A stretch of 64,000 nt of DNA from Stomorhina lunata (lineage: Eukaryota; Arthropoda; Insecta; Diptera; Rhiniidae), in assembly GCA_933228675.1 (NCBI GenBank), contig OW121744.1, positions 60,276,928 to 60,340,927 on the forward strand, written 5' to 3'. A model generated the notes under the pieces. It was not told where the DNA came from and searched no databases. It saw only the letters and a list, made by a program, of their open reading frames with translations. Of the stretch, positions 11,478 through 23,311 are shown one piece after another (within the stretch, counting starts at the first letter, position 1; the number at the start of each line of letters is the position of its first letter). The position numbers were made by a program, and so were the translations under genes.

Positions 11478-13139
11478 CTTGTGTCTACGTTCGTAATATT
11501 TTGACAAATATTTTGTTAAACAATCATAAATAAGTCGTATATTTTCATGAAAAAACCAAAATAGTTCCAAAATGAAGAACCATATTCAAAATTGACAAAA
11601 TGATCAGCGATTTCAACATGTACTTTTTTGACTTAATTACTTGAGGGTTATAGCTGAGGTAAAAGCGGATATCAACCCACTCGAATCAGAAGTACATTCT
11701 AAAATCTCCAGGCATTAAACCAACTTGAAAGCAGTCCACCAATTTGAAACTGCTAGTAAATTTTTTTAATTTTCCATGTATAGTATATAAATTGTTTTTG
11801 TATTGGTGACACAATTTTGCTATGATATACACATAAATATAAGCAGGGTACGGTAAAGTACTCAACGAAGTAAATTATAGTACTCAACAAAGTACGTTAT
11901 TTTTAGCTTACTTCGTGAAAGTTCGTTATGATAAAGGTTGTGTATATTATCGTCGAAAATGAGGCCGATTTTTTGGGTCTAAAGAAAATTTTTTACATAA
12001 AACTAATAACAAAATCATTTTTTTCATTTCTATGCTTCAGACCAACTGTTAGTTATTGAAACTGATCGAAATCATTACTTTGGATATCTCCCAAAGAATT
12101 GACTTCCTGGCAAGGAAATTTTGGCCATAACGTAAATTATTTTGTCTTCGGTACTAAAATATGACGTTTTTTTATATCAGCATTTGTCAATGAAGTCAAA
12201 AGAACTTATTCTTTTAACGCCATGACCTTATCAAAATAGAAAAACATACTTTTTTTATATGTCATATACATAAATAAACTTCCATTGTTGCAAATACATA
12301 AATGTGTCTGGCTCCAAAGTTATTAACTTTTTTTTGGTGGCTCCACGTTTACATGGCCACATAATACAAAGTTAGATACAAAAAGAAATGCCAAATACTC
12401 GAAAATGAAAAAAACATCCTTTGGATACACTAAGAGTAATTTATAGTTTTATATAAGTTTGTAGTACATAAATCCTTAAATAAAACAAGGTCCTTTTAAA
12501 AAAAATGACATTCACACTTTTTTTAATTAATTAAAAATGATGGCTTAAGGAAGTTAAGATTTTTCAATGGCGAAAATGAGGTTGAAGTTTCAGGAAGGAA
12601 AAACTTCAAATTTATTAAAAAGTTTTGAAATAAAAACGGATATTCTTTTAATATATAACCTGAAAATTTTTGAATTTGAAAATTGGTACTTGATTTTTAA
12701 ATAATAAATAACATATAAGCCCCTTTGCTTGCCATGCTGAGGTATACATTTTATAGTCATCTTTTGGCCAAAAATTTCTTATTCTATTTTTGTACAAAAA
12801 ATATTTGCTGAAATAAAAATAAAATTATTTTTTATGTTGCTCGTCTATTTTTGTATCTTTATATAAATTCCTATTCGCGGTTGTTGAACTCAATGTTTTT
12901 TTTTGCATATTATCTATTGCATTTTTTTCCACATATTTTTGATATTTTTAGTAATTTTTCTATTTCTCAAAATAAACGATATAGTTTTTAGTATTTAGTA
13001 CAAATTTGAATTTCGAATGCCACAATTAAATTCCAAAATTAGTATTACTTGGATTTACTTTCCAACATGATAACAATGTATCTTTCAGTAAAAATAAGTA
13101 ATGTATTATATTTGATAAAGTTTCTTCTTCTGTTATCTA
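11478..13139. other. Non-coding; old dispersed repeat
   Basis: Positions about 11560-11960 match 22620-22930 in inverted orientation (for example GATATCAACCCACTCGAATC against GAGTAGGTTGATATC) and include a short repeated phrase AGTACTCAACGAAGTA. The remainder, about 11960-13139, is AT-rich with no recognised feature. Confidence 0.4.
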
Positions 13140-15603
13140 TTGAAAAATTTTCGTTGAAAAAAATTTTCTATTGAAAAGTTTTCGTTGAAAAAAATTTTTT
13201 TGAGAAAAATTTTTCTATAGAAAAATTTTCGTTGAGAAAAATTTTTCTATAGAAAAATTTTCGTTGAGAAAAATTTTTCTATAGAAAAATTTTCGTTGAG
13301 AAAAATTTTTCTATAGAAAAATTTTCGTTCAGAAAAATTTTTCTATAGAAAAATTTTTGTTGAAAAAAAGATTTTCTATAGAAAACTTTTTGTTGAAAAA
13401 AAGATTTTCTATAGAAAAATTTTTGTTGAAAAAAAGATTTTCTATAGAAAAATTTTTGTTGAAAAAAAGATTTTCTATAGAAAAATTTTTGTTGAAAAAA
13501 AGATTTTCTATAGAAAAATTTTCTATAAAAAAATTTTCTATAAAAAATTTTCGTTGAAAAAATTTTTCTATAGAAAAATTTTCGTTGAAAAAATTTTTCT
13601 ATAGAAAAATTTTCGTTGAAAAAAATTTTCTATAGAAAAATTTTCGTTGAAAAAATTTTTCTATAGAAAAATTTTCGTTGAAAAAATTTTTCTATAGAAA
13701 AGTTTTCGTTGAAAAAATTTTTCTATAGAAAAATTTTCGTTGAAAAAATTTTTCTATAGAAAAATTTTCGTTGAAAAAATTTTTCTATAGAAAAATTTTC
13801 GTTGAAAAAATTTTTCTATAGAAAAATTTTCGTTGAAAAAATTTTTCTATAGAAAAATTTTCGTTGAAAAAATTTTTCTATAGAAAAATTTTCGTTGAAA
13901 AAATTTTTCTATAGAAAAATTTTCGTTGAAAAAATTTTTCTATAGAAAAATTTTCGTTGAAAAAATTTTTCTATAGAAAAATTTTCGTTGAAAAAATTTT
14001 TCTATAGAAAAATGTTCGTTGAAAAAATTTTTCTATAGAAAAATTTCAACGAAAATTTTCGTTAAAAAAATTTTTCTATAGAAAAATTTTCGTTAAAAAA
14101 AAATTTCTATAGAAAAATGTTCGTTAAAAAAATTTTTTGTTAAAAAAATTTTTCTATAGAAAAATTTTTGTTAAAAAAATTTTTCTATAGAAAAATTTTT
14201 GTTAAAAAAATTTTTCTATAGAAAAATTTTTGTTAAAAAAATTTTTCTATAGAAAAATTTTTGTTAAGAATAATTTTCTATAGAAAATTTTTTGTTTAAA
14301 ATATTTTTCAATAGAAACATTTTAGTTTAAAATATTTTTCTATAGAAAAATTTTTGTTAAAAATATTTTTTCTATAGAAAAATTTTTGTTAAAAATATTT
14401 TTCTATAGAAAAATTTTTGTCAAAAATATTTTTCTATAGAAAAATTTTCATTAAAAAAATTTTTCTAAAGAAAAATTTTCGTTAGAAATATTTTTCTATA
14501 GAAAAATTTTCGTTAGAAATATTTTTCTATAGAAAAATTTTCGTTAGAAATATTTTTCTATAGAAAAATTTTCGTTAGAAATATTTTTCTATAGAAAAAT
14601 TTTCGTTAGAAATATTTTTCTATAGAAAAATTTTCGTTAGAAATATTTTTCTATAGAAAAATTTTCGTTAGAAATATTTTTCTATAGAAAAATTTTCGTT
14701 AGAAATATTTTTCTATAGAAAAATTTTCGTTAGAAATATTTTTCTATAGAAAAATTTTCGTTAGAAATATTTTTCTATAGAAAAATTTTCGTTAGAAATA
14801 TTTTTCTATAGAAAAATTTTCGTTAAAAAAAAAATTTCTATAGAAAAATGTTCGTTAAAAAAATTTTTTGTTAAAAAAAATTTTCTATAGAAAAATTTTT
14901 GTTAAAAAAATGTTTCTATAGAAAAATTTTTGTTAAAAAAATGTTTCTATAGAAAAATTTTTGTTAAAAAAATTTTTCTATAGAAAAATTTTTGTTAAAA
15001 AAATTTTTCTATAGAAAAATTTTTGTTAAAAAAATTTTTCTATAGAAAAATTTTTGTTAAGAATAATTTTCTATAGAAAAATTTTGTTTAAAATATTTTT
15101 CAATAGAAACATTTTAGTTTAAAATATTTTTCTATAGAAACATTTTAGTTTAAAATATTTTTCTATAGAAAAATTTTTGTTAAAAATATTTTTTCTATAG
15201 AAAAATTTTTGTTAAAAATATTTTTCTATAGAAAAATTTTTGTCAAAAATATTTTTCTATAGAAAAATTTTCGTTAGAAATATTTTTCTATCGAAAAATT
15301 TTCGTTAGAAATATTTTTCTATAGAAAAATTTTCGTTAGAAATATTTTTCTATAGAAAAATTTTCGTTAGAAATATTTTTCTATAGAGATATTTTTCTAT
15401 AGAAAAATTTTCGTTAGAAATATTTTTCTATAGAAAAATTTTCGTTAGAAATATTTTTCTATAGAAAAATTTTCGTTAGAAATATTTTTCTATAGAAAAA
15501 TTTTCGTTAGAAACATTTTTCTATAGAAAAATTTTCGTTAGAAATATTTTTCTATAGAAAAATTTTCGTTAGAAACATTTTTCTGTAGAAAAATTTTCGT
15601 TAG
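13140..15603. repeat. 31-bp minisatellite, 2.5 kb, with higher-order duplication
   Basis: About 78 tandem units of 31 bp, each containing the palindrome TTTTTCTATAGAAAAA. Variants are arranged in blocks: GTTGAAAAAA units (to about 14045), GTTAAAAAAA units, a few GTTTAAAATA units, then GTTAGAAATA units. The series from GTTAAAAAAA through GTTAGAAATA then repeats (about 14050-14820 and 14820-15600), a higher-order duplication of about 770 bp. The long open frame within it is only the repeat. Confidence 0.92.
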
Positions 15604-16129
15604 CAAATGTATGTGGGCGGATTTCCTTTAAAGGTTTTAGAACTGAATTTTCTTTAAAGTCGTTAAAAATATATTTGTACAAAAAAGTATTCTAATGTAC
15701 TAAGCAATTTTTTTTTTTTATGTTAATGGTAAATAATAAATTAGCGTGTCAGAAAACAATTTATATTCAACATTTGAATCCATTAAAATTAAAGCAATAT
15801 AAGTTTTTATAAACATTTCTAGACAATTAAAAAAGAAATTAACGATTATTTTAGCATTCGTCTATTTACAATAACAGACATTTATTAGGTATTTAAAGGC
15901 AAAAAAAATATTTGAAAAAGTCTTAATGTGAATGAATAATTACGTTTGATCTATGGAACTGAAATAAAGAATCATTTTAATACCTTTAGAAGGTAATAAA
16001 GAGTGCTCTAAATAAAATTTGTAGTTGGATTTTCTTAAATAAAAATCAAACCTTTTAATATAAAAACTCTACAAAATACGCAAATATAATGACATATTAT
16101 ACAAAATCATTTAGCATTAAAATGTTTAC
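15604..16129. other. Non-coding AT-rich DNA
   Basis: No gene, repeat structure or terminus recognised between the minisatellite and the transposase relic. Confidence 0.4.
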
Positions 16130-16735
16130 TTAGTACTCGGGTTTTGCAAAATTATTGACTTTTTTCGGAAACCCTCCCATTAAAGATTTTACAGTTGCTT
16201 CTGATACCTTTTTGGAGCATGTGTTCCACCTGCGCTTAAAATCGGACATGTTCTTGGAAATCTTTCCTGTGTTCTTCAATTCCTTTTTTACCAGAGCCCA
16301 ATACCTTTCCACAGGCCGAAGTTCTGGACAGTTAGGTGGATTTGCCTCTCGTGGTACAAAAATTACATTATTCTTTGAGTACCTTTCAAGTGCCTTTTTT
16401 CCATAATGGCATGATGCCAAATCGGGCCAAAAAAATGTAGTCACTCTGTGCTCTCATAAAAAGGGTAACAACCGTTTTTGTAGGCACTCCTTTATATAAA
16501 TTTCTGTGTTTATTGTGCCAGATGCCACAAATACTTTACTTCTTTTGCCACAACTGCAAATAGCTTGCCACACGAGAAACTTCTTAGGGAATTTTGTTTG
16601 TTTTTTTGTACGAAACTCTTGCCCAACATTGCCCCGTTTATCAGCAACATAAAAATCTTGACCAGGAAGTTGAGACAAGTCTGCCAGTTATATTTTCACG
16701 AACTTTTTTTCGCAGTCCATTTTGATTGAAATAAC
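16130..16735 (-). pseudogene. Tc1/mariner DD37E-type transposase, 3' fragment, broken
   Basis: Reading on the - strand, two frames carry the catalytic core. The first, 16678 down to 16454, has FLVWQAICSCGKRSKVFV. After a stop and a frame change, the second, down to 16130, has FWPDLASCHYGKKAL and CPELRPVERYWALVKKEL. From the Asp of FWPD to the Glu of PVERYW there are 37 residues, the DD37E spacing described for insect ITm elements. The DNA-binding part and the first Asp are missing or unrecognisable, and no termini were found. A more decayed relative lies at 43200-43690. Confidence 0.7.
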
Positions 16736-16801
16736 TATTGAAAATTAATAATTTCTAAAATAATAGTATCTGACATATCTATAGAAACTAACTTGATCAA
16801 A

Positions 16802-17605
16802 AAACAAGTAAGAAAGCGCTATAGTCGGTCAAGCCGACCATACGATACCCTTCACCACTAAGGTCAAAGGTGTTATTTTTCCTGTATAAAGACAAATATT
16901 TGCTAAATTTTGCCATCATACAAACATTTTCTCAAAACGTATATATTCAACCTGTTTCCGTCATTTGGACTTATATGAGAGCTAGGGTCAAATGTGAACC
17001 GATTATCTCGAAATTTGGCAAATTGATTACAGTAGTTACAAAAATTATGTATGCAAAAAATAAACTCAAAATTTTCATTATCTTTAGATTTACGAGCGTT
17101 TTAGTGATTTTTTGTCTCATTAAGTGCGTTTTTGAAGAAGAGTTTGTATGGGAGCTATGGTCAAATGTGGACCGATTTCAACGAAATTTGGTACAGGGAT
17201 TTAAGTTTACATAAGCAGTATCTGTTTTAAATTTCATGAAAAAATATTGAAATTCGTGGCCAATATAGCAATTCCGGGAAGTGGGACCTATGGGAGGTAC
17301 CATAAATAATGGACCGATTTTGACCAATTTCAATAGCCTTGGTCCCATTATCAAAAAAATTATCTGTGCCAAATTTCATCAAATTATCTTTAGAATTGCG
17401 ACCTGTAGTTTGATTACAAGGTTTACATGGGGGTCCAGCCAGCCAGACGGACGGACGGACGGACATCGCTAAATCGACTCAGAAAGTGATTCTAAGTCTA
17501 TTGGTATACTAAAAGGTGGGTCTAAGACAAATATTTCTATGCGTTACAAACATCAGCACAAACTTATAATAAATACCCTTTCCACCTATGGTGGTGAAGG
17601 GTATA
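16802..17605. mobile_element. Helentron/DINE-like repeat family b, full-length copy
   Basis: The cleanest copy of the family, about 804 bp. It starts AAACAAGTAAGAAAGCGC, then a GTCGGTCaagCCGACC hairpin, the body with GTCAAATGTGGACCGATTT, a (GGAC)n tract at about 17445-17464, and the end ACCTATGGTGGTGAAGGGTATA. It is noncoding, and its short open frames recur in the other copies only because of shared sequence. Confidence 0.7.
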
Positions 17606-19309
17606 ATAAATTATTTCTTGCACTATGGATAAATTTTGTCTAAAATAGGAAATGCATATTTTTTTTAGAACACTCTTTAGACCGTAAATAATGTGACCTT
17701 AAAAGAGGAGCTTATGTAATTCATGTCAGTTATGTAAAGTTTACATTGCAATTTATGTAAAAGTACTCGATCTGCTAGTCTACATTAGTTATTAATGAGC
17801 CTTAAAGTATGCCCCATTTTACACAATTTACTTATTTCTTTTTAACAGTTCACATATTGATTTTGTATTCACATTTATATTCGAGTGTATGTAAAAATAT
17901 ATAACATTATGCTGGTCTATTGCGCCATACAAGTGACGTGTAACTGCAATCAGTACAACCCAATTACCGACACTTACTCTAAATAATTTATGTGTAATTG
18001 CAGAAATGCATTTATCTCAGACATGTCGCCCTCTACCCCGCCCCTTTCTTGAGAACATCTAGCAAAAGAAAATTTGTTTGTTGTCGTTAGATTATGGGTC
18101 ATGGTACGAAGAAGTATAATGACATTTTGCTCAGCAAATATTTATCTAAAAGACAAAAGGGCGTAAGCAAAAAACAAGTAATAGTGTATATTCGGCTGAA
18201 TAGAATTAGATATTAGATCCCCAAAATTCAACATCCAATTGTATTAAACTTAAAAATTTTACTAAAAGAAGAACTTTGCTTACATATGGGCAAATCCTGC
18301 TTGACGGACGATATATTTGTACGGATTTTGTTGTACTTAACTGTATCCCATTGCCGTTCTACACTAGATATCTTTGCACACATTTCAGAGAATATTAGTC
18401 CATCGATTGTGCTATCGAATGGCATTTGTTAATTTACATACTTCTTTTGGAGGAAAAAGATATTCGCTATTAAATTGCTGTGTCGGACGCTACAAAAAAT
18501 GGAAGTGTAATTTTCATCAAATCGGTCATAGTAATAAAAAACTTGTATAAATACATTAAAGATAGAGGAAAATCGGAGCATTACAAAACAGCTTTTATAA
18601 AATATTTTAAAGTTTCCAGTTTCACCAAAAATCCATAAATGAACTGTTGCGGTCGCTACGTGACGGACGATACAGTTTTTACTTGAATGTTTTTTATTAG
18701 GAACAAATTCATATTTCATATTTTTTTAAGGATTCAGTGAAAATAATGGTTTTATTTGTTTCCGAATTTCATCTCCTTCCTTTTCATGTTCGCGGATAAA
18801 ATGCGATTAAAATATTTCACAAAACGGCTACATACATATATTTATTTAAAGTTTTTCACTTTTCACATCTTTTTTTATGTCCCAAGACAGCTGCGGCAGG
18901 CTGTTAGAGTGTCCCAAAAATCAAAAAAAAAAAAAATAAAAAGCTTGAAATTTGCCCCATTTATGATTTTTTTAACACCTAATACCTTAAATTTAATCAA
19001 TGGATATACCCACTGTTATTGCTTTATGAATTAGACAGACATGTGTTCTTAAACTTTGCATTTAATTTATATCATTTTGTAAAAAAAATATATACTGTGA
19101 CGGACGCTACAAACTTTCCTATATATATTCTGTAAAATGCTATATTAACATTTATATATATATTTAGCCTAAGTTAAGTTAAGTTCTCTTTATGAACCAA
19201 GTTCAATTGAAGAAAAACAAATTAAACTAGTCAAATTAAAAAACCTTTATTTCTGTGACGGACGCTACGCACTGTGAGCCCTTTTTTACTTGACGTTATT
19301 TATATCACT
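17606..19309. other. Non-coding; recurring TGACGGACGCTAC motif
   Basis: No gene recognised. The motif TGACGGACG(C/A)TAC, or a one-to-two-base variant, occurs at about 18301, 18482, 18660, 19098 and 19255, always on the + strand, in otherwise unrelated AT-rich sequence. Near 18173 AACAAGTAATAGTGTATATTCGG resembles the Helentron-like end module in reverse. The rest is unassigned. Confidence 0.35.
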
Positions 19310-20975
19310 CCAATTACTTTTGATGGGGCCTTTTGCATCTAATTGTACAAAATCAAGCAAACTTTGAGCCCCTACTAAAATTTGATAACTAAATGGATGT
19401 TTTTGCAATTTTTATGAACTTTAAAAAAACCTATTATTTTAAAAAATGTATAAAAATTCGAGATGGGTGCAGGTAAAGACTTGCTATTCGAAAGGCTATC
19501 TCGAAAACGGCTCTAACGATTTTGATAAAATTTGGACAGTGGGTATCTTTTTTGATGTATAGGTCGAAGAAGAAGGGACTTTTGGAACTTTTACCTCTAA
19601 GAGGGTAAAAACGGGTAAAAAGGGGAAAAAATCGAAAACGCTATGTCTCCTAAAGTAATAGGTATATAAACAAAATTAAAATTACGTTTTAAACAGCTTT
19701 GAAAATAAGCGGACAGGTGTTTGGTACTTTTTTGAAACTATGTCCGATAGGGGGTAAAAAAGGGTGAAAATAGTTTTTTTGGCACCTTTTTAACCCACTC
19801 TTATATTTTAAACTAAAGAATATAGAAAGAAACTTGGTACTGCAATCAATAGATGTAAAAAAAACATGAAAAACGTATTTGGTACTTTTTTGATTTTGGA
19901 GCCAAAATGGGTAAAAAAGGGATAAAATGATAACTTAACATCTCCAAAGTAATATGAATAGGAACATTATACATTATGTTAAATGCGTTTTAAAAAAATG
20001 TACCGAATTCAATTGGCACCAAAAAAGTACCAAATATACATATGGAACTTTTAGAAATTAGGGAATAAAAAGGGGGAAAAATTAGTATTATTTTAAACAA
20101 ATGAATGTTTGTCTGTATGTATGTTCTTTATAGAATAGTAAACTGTGAATTTGATTGTGTTATGCTCTTTAGCGAAGATGTTGCGGATAAGCCGGCGAAG
20201 GTTTTAAAGTTGATAAGACTAATTTCCGACAGATGGCGCCACTGAAAATTACTAAAAATTAATTAAATCGTAAACTGTACATTTGATCATGCTATGATCT
20301 TTAGCAAAGTTGTAGCGCATGAGCCGACGAAGGCTTTTTAGTTGGTATGAATAATTTCCGACAGGTGGCGCTACAGAAACTTACTCAAAGTCAATTTAAT
20401 CGTAATCTGTACATTTAATCATACTATAATCTTTAGCAAAGTTGTTGCACATGAGCCGACGAAGGTTTCTTAGTTGGTATGAAGAAATTTCGACAGGTGG
20501 CGCTACTGAAATTTACTCAAAGTCAATTTAATCGTATGCTGTACATTTAATCATGCTATAATCTTCAGCAAAGTTGTTACGGATAAGCCGAAGAAGTTTT
20601 ATGAATTGGAATAAGCAAAGTCCGACAGGTGGCGCCACAGAAAACTACTCAAAATGAATTAAATCGTAAACTGTGCATTTGATCAGACTAAAATCTTTAG
20701 CAAAGTTGTTGCGCATGAGTCGACAGAGGTTTCTGTTGATATGAATAATTTCCAAAATTATTCAAAATGAGTTAAACTGTAAACTATGCAAACTATGTGT
20801 TGGTCGGACAAAATAAATCAAATAATTCAAAATTAACTGAATATTTCTACAATGTCTTTCCTCTAAATTTATTTTAGCACTTTATAATATAAAATATATA
20901 AAAAATTTAAAATTTTCCTCAAAATGCTTATCATAAAGCTCCGAGCAAGGCTCGGTCTACCAGGTACTAAAAGAT
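19310..20975 (+). mobile_element. Helitron-like repeat family c with internal tandem array, copy 1
   Basis: The body carries GGGTAAAAAGGGG phrases, shared with 28116-28802. The 3' end is a perfect hairpin CCGAGCaagGCTCGG followed by TCTACCAGGTACTAA. The other copy ends with the same hairpin and CCAGGTA. It has no coding capacity. The left boundary is uncertain. The subterminal 3' hairpin suggests Helitron-type ends. Confidence 0.5.
20125..20800 (+). repeat. About 131-bp tandem repeat, five units
   Basis: Five diverged units, each with (A)GCAAAGTTGTTGCG, GAGCCGACGAAGG, TTCCGACAGGTGGCGC and a tail AATTAAATCGTAAACTGTACATTT. Anchors fall near 20172, 20302, 20433, 20567 and 20698. The array is inside family c copy 1 and absent from copy 2. 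Confidence 0.8.
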
Positions 20976-21124
20976 TAATATATGGTAAATTTTTTCTTAA
21001 GCACAAATACGTGATTTTGACAGTTTTAAAACTTTGTCCTTGGTTTAATGTTTTTCGGATTTGCCCATATGTACACCCGATGTAGTTTCACTCTCGGAAA
21101 AATGTTGACCGATTGCGATATAAT

Positions 21125-21500
21125 ATGCTACACATTTTTATATTCTTCGCCACCATAGGTGGAAAGGGTATATTTTGGGTTAGTGCTGATGTTTGTAACG
21201 CATAGAAATATTGGTCTGAGACACACCTTTTAGTATACCAATCGACTTAGAATCACTCCCTGGGTTGTTTTAACGATGACCGATTGCTTATGATAACCTT
21301 AATCCGTGTAACTAATTTTGTAGAAATCAGCCTTTACTTAACCGTACCTCCCATACAAGACACATTCTCAAAAGACGTTTATATACAAAATAAATATAAA
21401 TTAGTAAATATAAACTAATAACCAAAATTTGGTAACAATCGTTCTACAATTGACCTTAGCTCCCATATCAGGCCCATACCCGGAAATGACATAAATTTAT
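21125..21500. repeat. Family b repeat, inverted and diverged fragment
   Basis: It begins with CGCCACCATAGGTGGAAAGGGTAT, the complement of the b-family end, then GCATAGAAATATTGG and TTTTAGTATACCAATCGACTTAGAATCACT. Later text (GACCTTAGCTCCCAT) also belongs to these repeats. No (GTCC)n remains. Confidence 0.55.
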
Positions 21501-21568
21501 CATATAATTTATCATAACGAAGTTTCCCGAATTACACTTAAAATAAAGTACTTCGTTGAGTAGAGTAC

Positions 21569-22607
21569 TGCATTAAACACATAGACAACAGCAGGCTACG
21601 GGCTACAACCTGTCAAAATTAGAATACATGCATTCAAATAGAAATAAATTTTTAAGAGTCGATACGGCTACACGACTACCGACCACCGTTGTAGCTGTAG
21701 CCAAAATTAAACTATTTTCTATTTTTGTTGGCGACAATAAAAGATTTAGTACTGTCAACACCATATAATATTGAAATAAATGAGCGATTTAAACCACTTG
21801 AATTTATTTACCACAAATACAATGGGGAAAATTTATGTAAACAATTTACGTACTTATCAAATATTTAAATATTTAATGTATATAATAATATCTAATAAAA
21901 TATTATGTAAAAATTTATATTTATATAACTCTAACTCAATAGAAGTAAAATTTTAAAAAGTTATTTTTAAACTGTCTAACTCACACGCTACGTGTGCTAG
22001 AGCTACGTAGTTCATGTTATATAAAAGCTCAGTATGTCCTTTATAAAATTTCATTATATAAAAGAGCATACTTATATCTATATTGTTTTAAGATATACGA
22101 ATTTTTATAAAAAAAATCGGTAGCAGAAATAAGTTTATAGTATATTAGTTCTTAATCCATTGTAAAGAATATTATATAGAATATATAAGAAAAGAAATTT
22201 TCAGTAGTTTTTGTTTGATACCAAAAAAGTTAATATCGGATATAAACTTCTAACGTTATACCGTATTATTCTTGAAATTTAAAAAGCCCATAACTCTTAA
22301 ACTATTAGAGGTCACACCAAAATCTTTCTATAAATTTTTTTTGATATAGACATACTATCAGGTACAGGAAAACCGTTGATTTCGGAGGTTAATTAATAAA
22401 ATGAATTTATGTCGTTTTTATCAAAATTTAAATTGTTATTTTGTCCATCTTATAAACGCGATATTGGCACCACTCATAAACAGGTGTTTCGAAATGTAGC
22501 TGCCGTCCCCAAAATAATTAAGTAGCTGACTACGAGGCGACGATTGCAGCCAACGACTTTTGTAGTCGGTGTTCGTGTAGCCTGCTGTTGTCTATGTGTT
22601 TAATGCA
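21569..22607. mobile_element. 1.04-kb TIR element with P-like-element interior
   Basis: Perfect terminal inverted repeats of about 31 bp beginning TGCATTAAACACATAGACAA at 21569 are mirrored at 22577-22607. Inside, GGCTACGGGCTACAACCTGT and the block near 21900-22320 (ATAGAAGTAAAATTTTA, GCTAGAGCTACGTAGTTCATG) are shared with the P-like elements at 10324 and 40121, but the ends differ completely. No transposase. No convincing target duplication. Confidence 0.65.
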
Positions 22608-23311
22608 AACAACGTATTCTGTTGTTGGGTACTATAACTAACATACTCTGTTATATTTTTGTGTATATTATAGAAAAATTGTGTTACCACAAACACAATT
22701 GACTGCTAATTTTAAGAATATGCAGCAGTTTCAAATTGATTGACCGTTTTCAAGTTGCTAAAATGCCTGAAGATTTTAAGATGTACTTCTGATTCTGAGT
22801 AGGTTGATATCTGCTTTTACCACAGCCATTGAGCCAGCACTTTGATATCCTTAAGTAATTTACTTACTAAAAAGTACATGTTGAAATAGCTGCAAATTTT
22901 GTCAGTATTGAATATGGTTCTTCAACTTGAAACTGTTGGGGTTTCTTATGAAAATATAAGAGTTATTCTTCCTTAAATACAACGAACGCAGTCACGAGTA
23001 GGTTATCAAAAAATATGAAACTTATTACTTTACAGTACTCTAAAATTTACAAAAAAAATAATCTAAAATACTAAAGTACTGTACATTTTTATAACGTACC
23101 TTTCTTTTTTTTATTGTGCCTTTGTGTACTTAACTTTGTTTCCGACATAGTTAGGAACGTTAAAATAAAGAACTTTTATGTGTGAGTAAGTTCAGTACAA
23201 TATAATAAGGTACTGTTTTTTTCGAACCTTGGTTCCGGATCGCAACAACTGAATATTCATAATATATATTTGTTGTAATATATTTTGTTGAATTTTTTTT
23301 TTTTATATATA
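22608..23311. other. Non-coding; old dispersed repeat, inverted to 11560-11960 and 7770-7940
   Basis: Matches by eye in inverted orientation to two other places in the window (see those entries). It may be a decayed larger element into which the TIR element at 21569 inserted. No coding potential recognised. Confidence 0.4.

Noticed and set aside
11219..11533. 104-codon frame, also seen on the opposite strand near 40081-40302
   Set aside because: It is the terminal part of the P-like element and occurs in both copies by shared ancestry; resembles no transposase.
13357..13557. 66-codon frame rich in KKRFSIEKFLL repeats
   Set aside because: It is the translation of the 31-bp minisatellite; no gene signals.
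18228..18719. Two adjacent - strand frames as a host gene
   Set aside because: No recognisable protein, no splice or conservation evidence, composition like the flanks.
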